Positions 52,690 through 61,598 of a DNA stretch of 64,000 nucleotides are shown one piece after another; position 1 is the first letter of the stretch; each line of letters begins with the position of its first letter. Made by a program: the position numbers and the translations under genes. Source of the DNA: UBA966 sp046350355 (GTDB lineage Bacteria > Planctomycetota > Phycisphaerae > Phycisphaerales > SM1A02); contig JAXMAN010000002.1 in the NCBI GenBank assembly GCA_046350355.1, forward strand, positions 806,001-870,000, read 5' to 3'. The notes beneath the pieces are model-generated. The model was not told the DNA's origin. It made no database searches and saw nothing but the letters and a program-made list of their open reading frames with translations.

Positions 52690-55113
52690 TCAGGACGCTT
52701 TCGAGGCCGTCGCGGGGGGCCGGGCGGGGCTGGCGGCCGCCGGGGCGGCCCCCTCGGCGGGGGCGTCGGCGCCGCCGCGCTCGATCCAGCGCAGGCAGAC
52801 CTCGATCAGGGCGTCGCGGCCGATGGGCTTGGTGGCGTAGTCGTTGCAGCCCACGGCGATGCAGCGGGCGCGGTCCGCGGCGGTGGCGTGGGCGGTGAGC
52901 GCGATGATCGGCAGCGTCACGCCGTCGCGGCGCAGCATCGCCGTCGCGTCGTAGCCGTCGAGGTCGGGCATCTGCATGTCCATGAGGACGAGGTCGAAGT
53001 GCGTGCCGTGCGTGCGCTCGCGGTCGGTCATGAGCGCGTAGACGGCCTTGCGTCCGTCGGCGGCGTGCAGCACCTCCGCGCCCGCGCGCTCCAGATGGTG
53101 GATGAGCAGGCGCGCGTTGTCGGGGCCATCTTCGGCCAGCAGGATGCGCCGGCCCGCCAGTGGGCGCGCTTCCGGGGCGACGGCGGCGGCCGCGAGGCCC
53201 GGCGCCGCGTGCGATCCCGTGCGCGGCGTCGCTGCGCGCTCGGCGGGAAGCAGCACGGTGAAGGTGCTGCCGACGCCGGGCTCGCTGGACACGCTGATGT
53301 CGCCGCGCATGAGCTGCGCGAGCCGTCGCGAGAGCGCCAGCCCCAGGCCCGTGCCGCCGAAGGCGCGCGTGGGCGAGGTGTCCACCTGCGAGAAGGCGGC
53401 GAAGAGCTTGGAGACCTGCTCGGGGGACATGCCGATGCCGGTGTCCTGCACCGCGATCGCCACGCGCTCGCCCTGCATGCCGATCCGCACGCTGACGCCG
53501 CCGCTGTTGGTGAACTTGATCGAGTTGCCGACCAGGTTGATGATGATCTGCCGCACGCGCATCGGGTCGGCCAGGATCGCCTCGGGCGCGCCGGGATCGA
53601 CGGTGAGCGAGAGGTCCAGCCCGCGCGCCGCGGCGCGCTGGCGCAGGAGCGCGAGCACCTCGGAGGCGATCGCGCGCAGGTCGGTGGGCACGCGCTGGAC
53701 GGTCATCGCGCCGGCCTCGACGCGCGACATGTCCAGGATGTCGTTGATGATCGCCAGCAGGTGGTCGGCGTTGCGGGCGACCGCGTCGGCGGCCTCCTCG
53801 CGGCTGATGTCGCCGCCGCCGGAGTCGCCGTCGCGCATGAGCTCGGCGTAGCCCACGATCGCGGTCATCGGCGTGCGGATCTCGTGGCTGACGTTGGCGA
53901 CGAACTCGCTCTTGGCGCGGCTGGCGGCCTCGGCCTCGCGCTTGGCGCGCTCGAGCGCCAGTTCCGTCTCCTTGCGCTCGGTGGAGTCGAAGAGGTAGCC
54001 GTGCCAGAGGACGCTGCCGTCGGGCTCGCGCTGCGGGATGGCGCGGCCGTCGATCCAGCGGAGCTGGCCGTCGGCGCGGTGGACGCGGAACTCGCACTTC
54101 CACATGCCAAGCTGCGCGCGCGCCTGCGCGAGCGTCGCGCGCACGCCCTCGATGTCCTCGTCGTGGATCATGCCGAAGGCGAGCGCGGCGTCCTCGCGGA
54201 CCTCGCCCGCCTCGATGCCGAAGACGCGCTCGACGCCGCGGCTGACGTAGGAGAAGCGCGCGACGCCATCGGGGCGCTCGTGCAGCATGTAGACCATGCC
54301 GGGCAGGTTCATGGCGATGCGCTCCAGGCGCGCGCTCGACTCGGCGGCGGCGCGGTCGGCGGCCATGCGCTTGCGGCGGAAGACGGTGACGGAGAGGCCG
54401 ATGCAGAGGCTGCCGATGGCCGCGACCAGCACGCCCGCGCGCGCCGCGGAGCCCATCGCCGCCACGCGCGAGATGTAGTTGCTGGCGTCGATGTCGACGC
54501 CGATGTAGCACTCGGTGCGGCCGAGCGCGTCGCGCACCGGGGCGTACGCGGAGAAGAGCGTGCCCCAGTCGTCGGTGTACGGATCCATCGAGACGGTCGC
54601 GGCCTGCTCGCGCAGGACGGCGAGCATCGCCGGGTCGGGATTCGGGTAGAGCTCGTTGATCGAGACGTGCTCCGCGCGGCCGTTCGCGAGCATCTGCCCG
54701 CGCGGCGAGGCGTCGACGACGAAGCGCAGGCCCTCGCGCGAGTTGCGGTAGGTGTAGACGTAGCGCACCTCGGGGACGTAGCGCATCACGGTGCGCAGGC
54801 CTTCCGCGATCTCCTCGTACTCGGGCGAGCCGTCCTGCGAGGGATCGGTGAGCACCCGGTGCTTGTCGGGATCGATGTTGCTCGAGGCGATGCGCGCGAC
54901 GTTGAGCAGCGAGTCCTGCACGGAGCGCTGCAGCACCTCGATGGCGGTGTGGTGCAGCGCCCACATGCTGATGACCGCGCCGGAGAAGAAGACCAGCGCC
55001 GCGACGGCGCCCAGCAGCGTGGGACGGTCCGCGACCTGGCGCGCGGTGTGGCCGACGCGCCGGCGCACGGCGCGCACGGGATGCAGGAAGATGGCTCGGG
55101 GATCCACTCGCAT
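52690..55113 (-). CDS. Hybrid histidine kinase with sensor domain, PAS and receiver
   Basis: 807 residues from ATG 55113. Two membrane helices (about 30-52 and 235-258) flank a periplasmic sensor of about 180 residues with a Cache-like look (YVYTYRNSREGLRF...FSAYAPVRDALGRTECYIGV). PAS domain about 285-390, HisKA with phospho-His410 (NVSHEIRTP), HATPase with DTGIGM and GGTGLGLAL, and a C-terminal receiver domain with phospho-Asp712 (LVLMDMQMPD). A separate phosphotransfer protein or a response regulator would be needed to pass the signal on; none is adjacent. It lies 50 bases upstream of the PSCyt1 gene in the same direction and may control or share its transcript. Confidence 0.93.
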   Translation of the reverse strand: MRVDPRAIFLHPVRAVRRRVGHTARQVADRPTLLGAVAALVFFSGAVISMWALHHTAIEVLQRSVQDSLLNVARIASSNIDPDKHRVLTDPSQDGSPEYEEIAEGLRTVMRYVPEVRYVYTYRNSREGLRFVVDASPRGQMLANGRAEHVSINELYPNPDPAMLAVLREQAATVSMDPYTDDWGTLFSAYAPVRDALGRTECYIGVDIDASNYISRVAAMGSAARAGVLVAAIGSLCIGLSVTVFRRKRMAADRAAAESSARLERIAMNLPGMVYMLHERPDGVARFSYVSRGVERVFGIEAGEVREDAALAFGMIHDEDIEGVRATLAQARAQLGMWKCEFRVHRADGQLRWIDGRAIPQREPDGSVLWHGYLFDSTERKETELALERAKREAEAASRAKSEFVANVSHEIRTPMTAIVGYAELMRDGDSGGGDISREEAADAVARNADHLLAIINDILDMSRVEAGAMTVQRVPTDLRAIASEVLALLRQRAAARGLDLSLTVDPGAPEAILADPMRVRQIIINLVGNSIKFTNSGGVSVRIGMQGERVAIAVQDTGIGMSPEQVSKLFAAFSQVDTSPTRAFGGTGLGLALSRRLAQLMRGDISVSSEPGVGSTFTVLLPAERAATPRTGSHAAPGLAAAAVAPEARPLAGRRILLAEDGPDNARLLIHHLERAGAEVLHAADGRKAVYALMTDRERTHGTHFDLVLMDMQMPDLDGYDATAMLRRDGVTLPIIALTAHATAADRARCIAVGCNDYATKPIGRDALIEVCLRWIERGGADAPAEGAAPAAASPARPPATASKAS

Positions 55114-55309
55114 GCTGGCGTGCCCGTGGCCGAAACGGGCCACCCACGCCTGGGAAACATCGGATTGCCGTGGGCCCGTCCCAACTGCATTCACCGATGA
55201 GTTCCGTCTATTCCGGCCGCGCGCGGCCCATCCGGTGGCCCAACCGGCCCCCCCGGTACGCTTGCCGCGTCGCAGTTTCCGGAACGGCCCCTTTCCCAGG
55301 AGGACCCAG

Positions 55310-55876
55310 ATGCACCCGCTCGCGGTACCGCTGACCTCGCTGTGGCTTCCCGTCCTGCTTGCCGCCGCCGGCGTCTGGATCGCCAGCGCGATCGGCTGGA
55401 TGGCCATCAACCACCACGCCCGGGACCAGCAGCCGCTGCCCGAGGAGGACCGTTTTCTGGACGCCGCCCGCGCGATGAAGATCCCGCCGGGGCTCTACCG
55501 CTTCCCCTGGAGCGCCACGCACGCCGAGGCGCAGACCCCGGAGATGCAGCGCAAGTGGAAGGAGGGGCCGACGGGGCTCGTGCACATCTGGGGTCCCATC
55601 AGCATGCCGCGCTGCATGCTGCTCTCGTTCCTGGTCTATCTGCTGGCGAGCGTGCTCGTGGCGTATGTCGGCGCGGTCGCGCTGCCCGCGGGGTCGAGCT
55701 TCCTGCACGTGCTGCGCGTGCTCGGCACGGTGGGCATCCTGACCTACTGCGTCGGCGGCGTGCCCCACGGCATCTGGTTCCAGCAGCCCGGACGCGCGAT
55801 GGCGATGAACTTCGTCGACGGCGTCATCTACGGCCTCCTGACCGGCGCCATCTTCGCGACCCTCTGGCCCAAGTGA
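55310..55876 (+). CDS. Four-helix membrane protein, unknown function
   Basis: 188 residues, excellent Shine-Dalgarno (AGGAGG, six bases before the ATG). Hydrophobic helices near 10-32, 100-123, 128-150 and 160-185. A soluble loop between helices 1 and 2 carries RDQQPLPEEDRFLDAARAMK and a GLYRFPW motif. Similar small proteins with a G-x-Y-x-F-P/W motif occur in other bacteria without known role. Divergent from the histidine kinase gene, with a 196-bp gap. Confidence 0.75.
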   Translation: MHPLAVPLTSLWLPVLLAAAGVWIASAIGWMAINHHARDQQPLPEEDRFLDAARAMKIPPGLYRFPWSATHAEAQTPEMQRKWKEGPTGLVHIWGPISMPRCMLLSFLVYLLASVLVAYVGAVALPAGSSFLHVLRVLGTVGILTYCVGGVPHGIWFQQPGRAMAMNFVDGVIYGLLTGAIFATLWPK

Positions 55877-55886
55877 GATCCGCATC

Positions 55887-57155
55887 GTGACCACCGCCTC
55901 GACCGCGACGAGTTCCTCCGCCCGCATCGCCGAACCCTCGCTCGAGGCGATCCGCGCGCGCTTCCCCGCGCTCGCGGGCGCGTGGGCGCTGCTGGAGAAC
56001 GCCGGCGGCTCGCAGGTGCCCGCGTGCGTCGCCGACGCGATGCACCGCTACATGCTCGAGCGCTACGTGCAGCTCGGCGCGGGCTACCCGATGTCGGACG
56101 AGGCGACCGCGACGGTCGCGCAGGCGCACGAGTTCATCGGCACCGTCTTCAACGGCAACGCGACGGGGACGACGATCCTCGGGCCCAGTTCGACGCAGCT
56201 CGTGCACCTGGTCGCGGGCTGCTGGGCGCAGCGCGTGCGGCCGGGCGACGAGATCGTGATCGCCGAGAGCGGCCACGAGGCGAACATCGGCGCGTGGCTG
56301 AGGCTCGAGCGCCTGGGCGCGGTCATCCGCTGGTGGCGCGTGGACCGCGAGGCGATGGAGTGCACGCTCGACGGCCTGGACGCGGTGCTCTCCCCGCGCA
56401 CGCGGCTGGTCGCGTTCCCGCATGTCTCGAACCTGCTCGGCGGCGTGATCGACGCGGCCGAGGTCGCGCGCCGCGCGCACCGCGTGGGGGCGCGGGTCTT
56501 CGTCGACAGCGTCGCCTTCGCGCCGCACCGCGCGCTCGACGTCGCGGCGTGGGAGCTCGACTGGTGCGTCTACTCGACCTACAAGGTCTTCGGCCCGCAC
56601 ATGGGCGCGCTCTACGGGCGCGCGGACGCGGTCGCGGAGCTCGAGGGCCCGAACCATTTCTTCATCCCGCGCGACCAGCTTCCGTACAAGTTCGAGCTCG
56701 GCGGCGCGTGCCACGAGGGCTGCGCCGGGCTGCTCGCGCTCGCGCCGTACCTGGCGTTCCTCGCGGGCGCGCCGGAGTCGGCGGGGCGCGAGCGCGCGGT
56801 CGTCGGGCGCGCCTTCGAGCGCATGGCGCAGCTCGAGGCGCCGCTGCAGCGCGCGCTCGTCGAGGGGCTGCGCGCGATCCCGGGCGTGCGCCTCATCGGC
56901 AGCGCGGCCACCGGCATCGACGCGCGCGTGCCGACGGTGAGCTTCCTGCACGAGCGGCGCAGCCCCGCGGAGATCGTGCGCGCGGTGCACGCGCACCAGG
57001 TCGCGGTGCGCCACGGCCACATGTACGCCTACCGCCTCTGCCAGGCGCTGGGCATCGACACCGCGCAGGGCGTCGTGCGCGTGAGCGCGGTGCACTACAA
57101 CAGCCTGCCGGAGATCGAGCGCTTCCTCGCGGCGGTGCGCGCCGCGGTCGCCTAG
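55887..57155 (+). CDS. Class V aminotransferase (cysteine-desulfurase-like)
   Basis: 422 residues from a GTG start 10 bases after the previous stop. Fold-type I PLP enzyme: NATGTTILGPSSTQLVHLVA, then ESGHEANIGAW, DSVAFAPH and the PLP lysine in YSTYKVFGPHMGALYG (Lys233). Proteins of this CsdA/isopenicillin-epimerase-like branch remove sulphur or amino groups from cysteine-like substrates; without a Fe-S cluster gene nearby the role stays open. The 3' end overlaps the DUF4239 stop by four bases. Confidence 0.88.
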   Translation: MTTASTATSSSARIAEPSLEAIRARFPALAGAWALLENAGGSQVPACVADAMHRYMLERYVQLGAGYPMSDEATATVAQAHEFIGTVFNGNATGTTILGPSSTQLVHLVAGCWAQRVRPGDEIVIAESGHEANIGAWLRLERLGAVIRWWRVDREAMECTLDGLDAVLSPRTRLVAFPHVSNLLGGVIDAAEVARRAHRVGARVFVDSVAFAPHRALDVAAWELDWCVYSTYKVFGPHMGALYGRADAVAELEGPNHFFIPRDQLPYKFELGGACHEGCAGLLALAPYLAFLAGAPESAGRERAVVGRAFERMAQLEAPLQRALVEGLRAIPGVRLIGSAATGIDARVPTVSFLHERRSPAEIVRAVHAHQVAVRHGHMYAYRLCQALGIDTAQGVVRVSAVHYNSLPEIERFLAAVRAAVA

Positions 57156-57913
57156 CCCATGCGGCGCAGCTCGTCCCGCACTTCCAGCAGCGGTTGCGGA
57201 TTCACGCGGATGAGCCCGCGGCGGCCGTAGTCGAGGTCGATCGTCACCCAGAGCGCGGAGGCGATGAGGACCGCGAGCGCGCCCGCGATGAAGCCCTGCC
57301 GGCGCCCGAAGACGCTCGCCGCGTAGCCGATGGTGGCGAGCGAGAGCGCGGCGCAGGCGACCAGCAGCGCGACCACCGGGTACGGCAGGTGGCGGCTCAC
57401 CAGGGAGTCGCGCATCGAGAGCAGGTCGATCACCTCGTTCACCGGCGGCAGCACGGACTGCGCCGTCCACTGGTGGATGCGCACGCCCTCCGAGGCGGCG
57501 CGCCAGAGGCGGCGGTGGTGCTCGTGCAGCCGCTCGAGAAGCGCCGGATCGTCGCCGGAGCCGGCCTGCTCCAGCAGCCGCACCCGGTCCTCGGCGTAGT
57601 CGCGCAGCGCGCTGCGTGCGGCGGCGGCCTGCTCGGCAGGCAGCAGCTCCGCGCGCAGCGCCGCGGTGCCCAGCGCGTTGGCCTCGCGCACGAGCACGTC
57701 CTGGCGCTCGATGAAGCGCGAGGTCGCGCCCGAGAAGGCGAAGGCCAGGAGCAGCCCGAGCAGGCCCAGCACCGCGCCCTGCACGGTCGCGAGGTTCGGA
57801 TGCTCCTTCGGCGAGGCGCGGCGGCGGCCCAGCCGGTAGCCGGCTTCAAGCGAACCGAGCATGCCCGCGAGCAGCGCGAGGGCGACGGCGAGGTCGACGA
57901 GGAAGGGGGGCAT
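57152..57913 (-). CDS. DUF4239 membrane protein
   Basis: 253 residues. Membrane helices near 5-25, 45-65, 183-203 and 210-230. The middle cytoplasmic region is helical, with GATSRFIERQDVLVREANALG and later RDYAEDRVRLLEQA. The family is described as bestrophin-like, but channel activity is not established. Converges with the aminotransferase gene (four-base overlap of stops). It lies 19 bases after the PAC2 gene and is likely cotranscribed with it. Confidence 0.82.
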   Translation of the reverse strand: MPPFLVDLAVALALLAGMLGSLEAGYRLGRRRASPKEHPNLATVQGAVLGLLGLLLAFAFSGATSRFIERQDVLVREANALGTAALRAELLPAEQAAAARSALRDYAEDRVRLLEQAGSGDDPALLERLHEHHRRLWRAASEGVRIHQWTAQSVLPPVNEVIDLLSMRDSLVSRHLPYPVVALLVACAALSLATIGYAASVFGRRQGFIAGALAVLIASALWVTIDLDYGRRGLIRVNPQPLLEVRDELRRMG

Positions 57914-57932
57914 GGCGGTCGTGGCGTGGCGG

Positions 57933-59003
57933 TCAGCCCGCGCGCTTGAAGAGGTCGAGAAAGCGGCCTTCGTAGCGCTTGAAGACGCCCAGGCGGTCCA
58001 GTTCCGCCTTGAGCTTCACGGCCTCGTTGGGGTCGCGCCTGGCGGCGTCGAAGAGGCGCTCGATGTTGGCGATCGCGGCGGGGTCGATGACGCGGCCGTC
58101 GGGCCCGCGGACGGGCGGCTCCGCGGGGATGTCGGGGTCGGGGAGCTTGTCGGAGGGGGCAGGGGGACGGTCGCGGTCGCCGGCGTCGCCCGGTTCCGCG
58201 GATTCAGCGGCGTCGCCGGCGTCGCCCGACTCGCCGACGTCGCCTGCGTCGCCGGTCTCGCCCGCATCGCCCGCGTCGCCGCCGCCCTCGCCCTGCGACT
58301 CGATCTGCTCCATCGCCTCGATGAGCGCCTGGTCGACGACCGCCGCCTGCCGGTCGATGCTCTCGAGGCTGATGTCGATGCCCGCGAGCACGCTGAAGAC
58401 ACTGAGCGCGGCGCGCGCGGCCTTGGGGTTGGGGACGCGCATCGCGAAGAAGGGGATCTCCGCGAGCAGCCCGATGCCCGGAAAGCCGTCGCGCGCGGCG
58501 ACGCCCAGCAGCAGGCCGTTCATGCCGCCGATCTCGCCGTCGGGGATGGGCTCGACTTCCGCGCGGCGCAGCAGGTCGAGCGTGCCTTCGTCGGTCGCGA
58601 CGCCCGAGACCTTCGGGTTCTGCGAGGGATGCAGCCCCGACGCGAGCGACGCGAAGGTCACGATGCGGTCGACGCCCAGGCGCCGCGCCTCGCTCAGCAG
58701 CTTCTCCGCGTACGCGACGCCGCCGGTGGAGGGCTGCGCCTCGCTGATGAAGACGACGAGCCCGCGCCCCTCGCCGGGGTTCTTCCAGTGGAAGAAGAGC
58801 CCGCGCGGCTGCCGCACCGGCTGCACGATGCCGTCCTTCGCCGCGATCTCCGAGACCTCGAAGTGGTCGCCCGGCGGCAGCTCGTCCCCCTGCGTCATCC
58901 CCAGTTCCTGGATGAGGTAGCTCGCCGCGATGAGCGCCACGTTGCCCATGCCCGGCCACGCGGCGATCATCCAGGGGCGCGCGGGAGGGGCGGGGGAGGA
59001 CAT
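57933..59003 (-). CDS. PAC2 family protein with low-complexity acidic linker
   Basis: 356 residues. The PAC2 (proteasome assembly chaperone-like) domain covers about 1-235: MIAAWPGMGNVALIAASYLI, FVSEAQPSTGG-like VFISEAQPSTGG, IVTFASLASGLHPSQNPKV, and GGMNGLLLGVAARDGFPGIG. From 240 to 275 there is a Gly-Asp-Ala repeat stretch. A small C-terminal helical part follows, with FDAARRDPNEAVKLKAELDR. Bacterial PAC2 proteins are often near proteasome or peptidase genes, but no such neighbour is present here. No signal peptide. Confidence 0.85.
   Translation of the reverse strand: MSSPAPPARPWMIAAWPGMGNVALIAASYLIQELGMTQGDELPPGDHFEVSEIAAKDGIVQPVRQPRGLFFHWKNPGEGRGLVVFISEAQPSTGGVAYAEKLLSEARRLGVDRIVTFASLASGLHPSQNPKVSGVATDEGTLDLLRRAEVEPIPDGEIGGMNGLLLGVAARDGFPGIGLLAEIPFFAMRVPNPKAARAALSVFSVLAGIDISLESIDRQAAVVDQALIEAMEQIESQGEGGGDAGDAGETGDAGDVGESGDAGDAAESAEPGDAGDRDRPPAPSDKLPDPDIPAEPPVRGPDGRVIDPAAIANIERLFDAARRDPNEAVKLKAELDRLGVFKRYEGRFLDLFKRAG
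58177..58275. repeat. GDA-coding tandem repeat in the PAC2 gene
   Basis: Imperfect 9-12 bp units built on GTCGCC on the plus strand, encoding a run of Gly-Asp-Ala/Gly-Glu-Ser units on the minus strand. The units stay in frame, so copy-number change would alter linker length only. Confidence 0.6.
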
Positions 59004-59053
59004 CGCACGGGGATTCTAGTGCCGGGTCCCCGTGGTCCACCGCTCAGGCGCAC

Positions 59054-59872
59054 TCATCGTCGCCGTCTCGCACGGACCAACGCGGCGACTCCGATCAGCC
59101 CCAGCGCTCCCGGCGCGGGGATCGCGACGAATCCCGTGCCATTGCCCTCGATGCCCGTCGCGGTCGCGAGCGTCGTGAACGCGCCGGTGGTCAGGTCGAA
59201 GGAGCCCATGCGCAGCGTGGAGCCGGCCGCGTCCGGCCGCAGCGCGCCGTAGAGGGTGCCATTGAGGAACTCCATCCCGTTGTTGGCGAATCCGAAGCCG
59301 ATGGAGCCGATCGTGACGGCACCGCCGCTTGGGGTCCACGAGACCAGCGTGTTGGCGGTCGCGTTCGTCACCAGGAAGCGCTGGGCGACGGAGTCCCACG
59401 CGATGCCGCCTCCGCCCGTCGCGTTGATGCCCGTGTTCCATGTCTGGAGGACGGAGAAGTTGGTCGCGTCGAGCCGCGAGATGCGCAGGGGCCCGAGCGT
59501 GTCGTTGACGGCGTAGAGGTCACCTCCGGCGAAGACCATCGAGCCCACGCCGAAGCTCGTGGCCCCGATCTGCGTCAGCGAAGGGGCGGCGCCGAATGCA
59601 TCGTTCACGCGGTACACGGCCCACTGGCCGGCGACCGCGCTGCGCGCGCATGCAAGGATGTCGCCGCCAGACGCACCGGGAAGCGAGAAGCCGCCGGGCA
59701 CGAACGTCAGCGACTGGACTTCGTGGTCCAGCATCACGGCAGGGCCCACCGATCCGGCGGAGTCGGCCCGGAAAAGCTGCGCGCCGTCGGTGGCGAGGAA
59801 CTGGATGGACGCGGAGGCGGCGCAGGAGACAACTCCCGGGATGGCCAGTGCAACGCACCATGACTTCAGCAT
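59054..59872 (-). CDS. Secreted protein with PEP-CTERM-like sorting tail
   Basis: 272 residues. A signal peptide (about 1-22) precedes a beta-propeller-like body made of short repeated strands (SLTFVPGGFSLPGASGGDIL, GGDLYAVNDTLG, NGTLYGALRPDAAG). The tail is IPAPGALGLIGVAALVRARR, a variant of the PEP-CTERM signal: a PxPGA motif, one hydrophobic helix and a basic end. Planctomycete genomes carry many such proteins that are processed by an exosortase. No exosortase gene is in this window. Single-gene unit. Confidence 0.85.
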   Translation of the reverse strand: MLKSWCVALAIPGVVSCAASASIQFLATDGAQLFRADSAGSVGPAVMLDHEVQSLTFVPGGFSLPGASGGDILACARSAVAGQWAVYRVNDAFGAAPSLTQIGATSFGVGSMVFAGGDLYAVNDTLGPLRISRLDATNFSVLQTWNTGINATGGGGIAWDSVAQRFLVTNATANTLVSWTPSGGAVTIGSIGFGFANNGMEFLNGTLYGALRPDAAGSTLRMGSFDLTTGAFTTLATATGIEGNGTGFVAIPAPGALGLIGVAALVRARRRR

Positions 59873-60087
59873 GTCGATTCTCCAAGAGGGAGGTGGAGGC
59901 CCGCACGGGGCCCGCTTACCCCGCGAACAGCGCCCGTCAGCCGAAGGTCACCATACCCCAATCGCCTGCTCCGTCCAATCTCACAGGTCGCGCGCGCGCG
60001 GAGCCGACGCGTTCGGCGATCGCTTCGGACGCCTCACGTTGCTCCCCAGTGAAACGCGATCCCCTTCGGCGCGATCTGGAGCCTGAT
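59873..60087. other. Gap of 215 bp, no gene
   Basis: Upstream region of the PEP-CTERM gene and downstream of the DUF4041 gene. I see no tRNA and no hairpin with a T-tract. A Shine-Dalgarno for the PEP-CTERM gene may be GGAGAATC on the minus strand, nine bases before the ATG. Confidence 0.4.
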
Positions 60088-61554
60088 TCATCGCGGATTG
60101 TTCGGAGTTGTTCCCGTGGCGGCACGGGTCGCCGCGAGCTCGTCCTTCCAGCGGATCGTCTCGGGCGAGAGCCCGCGCTTGACCAGGCTCTCGCGGAACT
60201 GCCGCGCTTCGGCCACCCGGGTCAGCTCGAGCTTCACCCCCAGGCGCTGCGCGACCTCCTCGATCTGCTCGATCGTGACATGGAAGAACTCGCGCCGGAG
60301 GTTCACGAGGTTCATCCGCGACGACTCCAGCTCGCGGTGGAAGCTGGACTCCAGCGCGGGGGCGTCGTCGGAGGCGATGAAGGCGTGGACGTCGAAGTCG
60401 AAGGGAACCGAGGCGTCGCTCAGCTCGTCGATGCGCTCCTGCGGATCCAGCCGTCGCGTGAGTCCGATCTTGTAGACGTCCTCGCCGAACGACCCGATGT
60501 TCGAGATCACGTAGACGTGGCCGCGGCGCGTGAGCTGCGCTTGCGAGACCGCCCGCTGCGCGTCGGCGAGCGCAGCTTCGGCCTCCGCGACCCGTCGTTC
60601 CAGGATCGCCCGCTCGGCCGCGCTCGCTTCCGCGAGGGCTGCGCGCGCTTCCTCGAGCGCGCGGGCCCGTACGCGCTCCTCGAGCTCGGCCTGCTGCTGC
60701 GCGCGCTCGAGCTCGCGCTGCTCGCGCGCCTCCTCGCGCTGCTGCGCCCGGATCTCGCGCTGCTCCTCTTCCTCCTCATGACGCTGGATCTCCAGCTCGG
60801 AGGCAAGCTCCAGCTCACGCAGCCGTTCCGCGCGCACCATCGGCGAGAGGGCGATGCGGAAGTAGTCGCCCGCGACGTTGATGTCCTTCCAGGCGCGTTC
60901 GACGAGCGACTTCATCGACTCCAGATTGCGCCAGGTGAGACGCGAGAGCGCGAGGTCCGCCTCGGCGTTGAAGGCGCGCAGCATGAGCACGCGGAGGTTC
61001 TTCGCGGCCCGGTCCGTCGCCTTCTCGTCGGCAGGGGTGGGCTGCGGGGGCAACTGGGTCCACGCCTCGCCCGACTTGCGCGCGGCCTTCAGGCGATCGC
61101 GAAGCTGCGCGATCTCGTCCTTGTACGCCTCGGAGGAGTCGAAGCGGCGCGACGGCGGATGGAAGCCCGCCAGGAGGTCCTCCGCGTCGCGGTCGCGCTC
61201 GAGCATCGCCTGGTCGGCGTCCGCGACCGCCTTCATCACGACGGCGTGCCGGCGTCGCAGCGCGGCGATGGCGTCGGCGAGGTCGCGCTGCACGGCGCGC
61301 TCGACCTGGATCTCCTCCGCGAGCTGCTTCTTGATCTCCTCCGCGCGACGCTCCACGCTGGTGATCGGCCGGAGGCGGTCCTCGAGCTGCTTGCACTTCT
61401 GCTGCAGATCCAGGTGCTCCGCGCGCAGCTCCCGCTCCCGGGCGTCGGCGGCGGCCGCGCGTCGCAGCGAATGGAAGACGGCGGCAATCCCGCCGCCCAC
61501 CGCCGCGAGCACGAGTGCACCCACAAGGACCCACACGATTCCCATGGACGACAT
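60088..61554 (-). CDS. DUF4041 protein with C-terminal GIY-YIG (T5orf172/MUG113-type) domain
   Basis: 488 residues. One N-terminal membrane helix (about 5-27) is followed by a long coiled coil, a DUF4041-like region (about 165-240, ending KDINVAGDYFRIALSPMVRA), a second highly charged coiled coil (250-345), and a GIY-YIG-fold domain from about 355. The nuclease motif is YVISN, then VYKIGLTRRLDP, then ALESSFHRELE. Proteins of this layout are common in phages and mobile elements. Catalytic competence of the domain is likely but not proven. Start could be 61545. Neighbour downstream of the secreted protein gene at 61599, same direction, 44 bases apart. Confidence 0.85.
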   Translation of the reverse strand: MSSMGIVWVLVGALVLAAVGGGIAAVFHSLRRAAAADARERELRAEHLDLQQKCKQLEDRLRPITSVERRAEEIKKQLAEEIQVERAVQRDLADAIAALRRRHAVVMKAVADADQAMLERDRDAEDLLAGFHPPSRRFDSSEAYKDEIAQLRDRLKAARKSGEAWTQLPPQPTPADEKATDRAAKNLRVLMLRAFNAEADLALSRLTWRNLESMKSLVERAWKDINVAGDYFRIALSPMVRAERLRELELASELEIQRHEEEEEQREIRAQQREEAREQRELERAQQQAELEERVRARALEEARAALAEASAAERAILERRVAEAEAALADAQRAVSQAQLTRRGHVYVISNIGSFGEDVYKIGLTRRLDPQERIDELSDASVPFDFDVHAFIASDDAPALESSFHRELESSRMNLVNLRREFFHVTIEQIEEVAQRLGVKLELTRVAEARQFRESLVKRGLSPETIRWKDELAATRAATGTTPNNPR

Positions 61555-61598
61555 TCCCGGGGCGAAGCCCCATCAGATGATCAAACGCTCTGTCGTGC

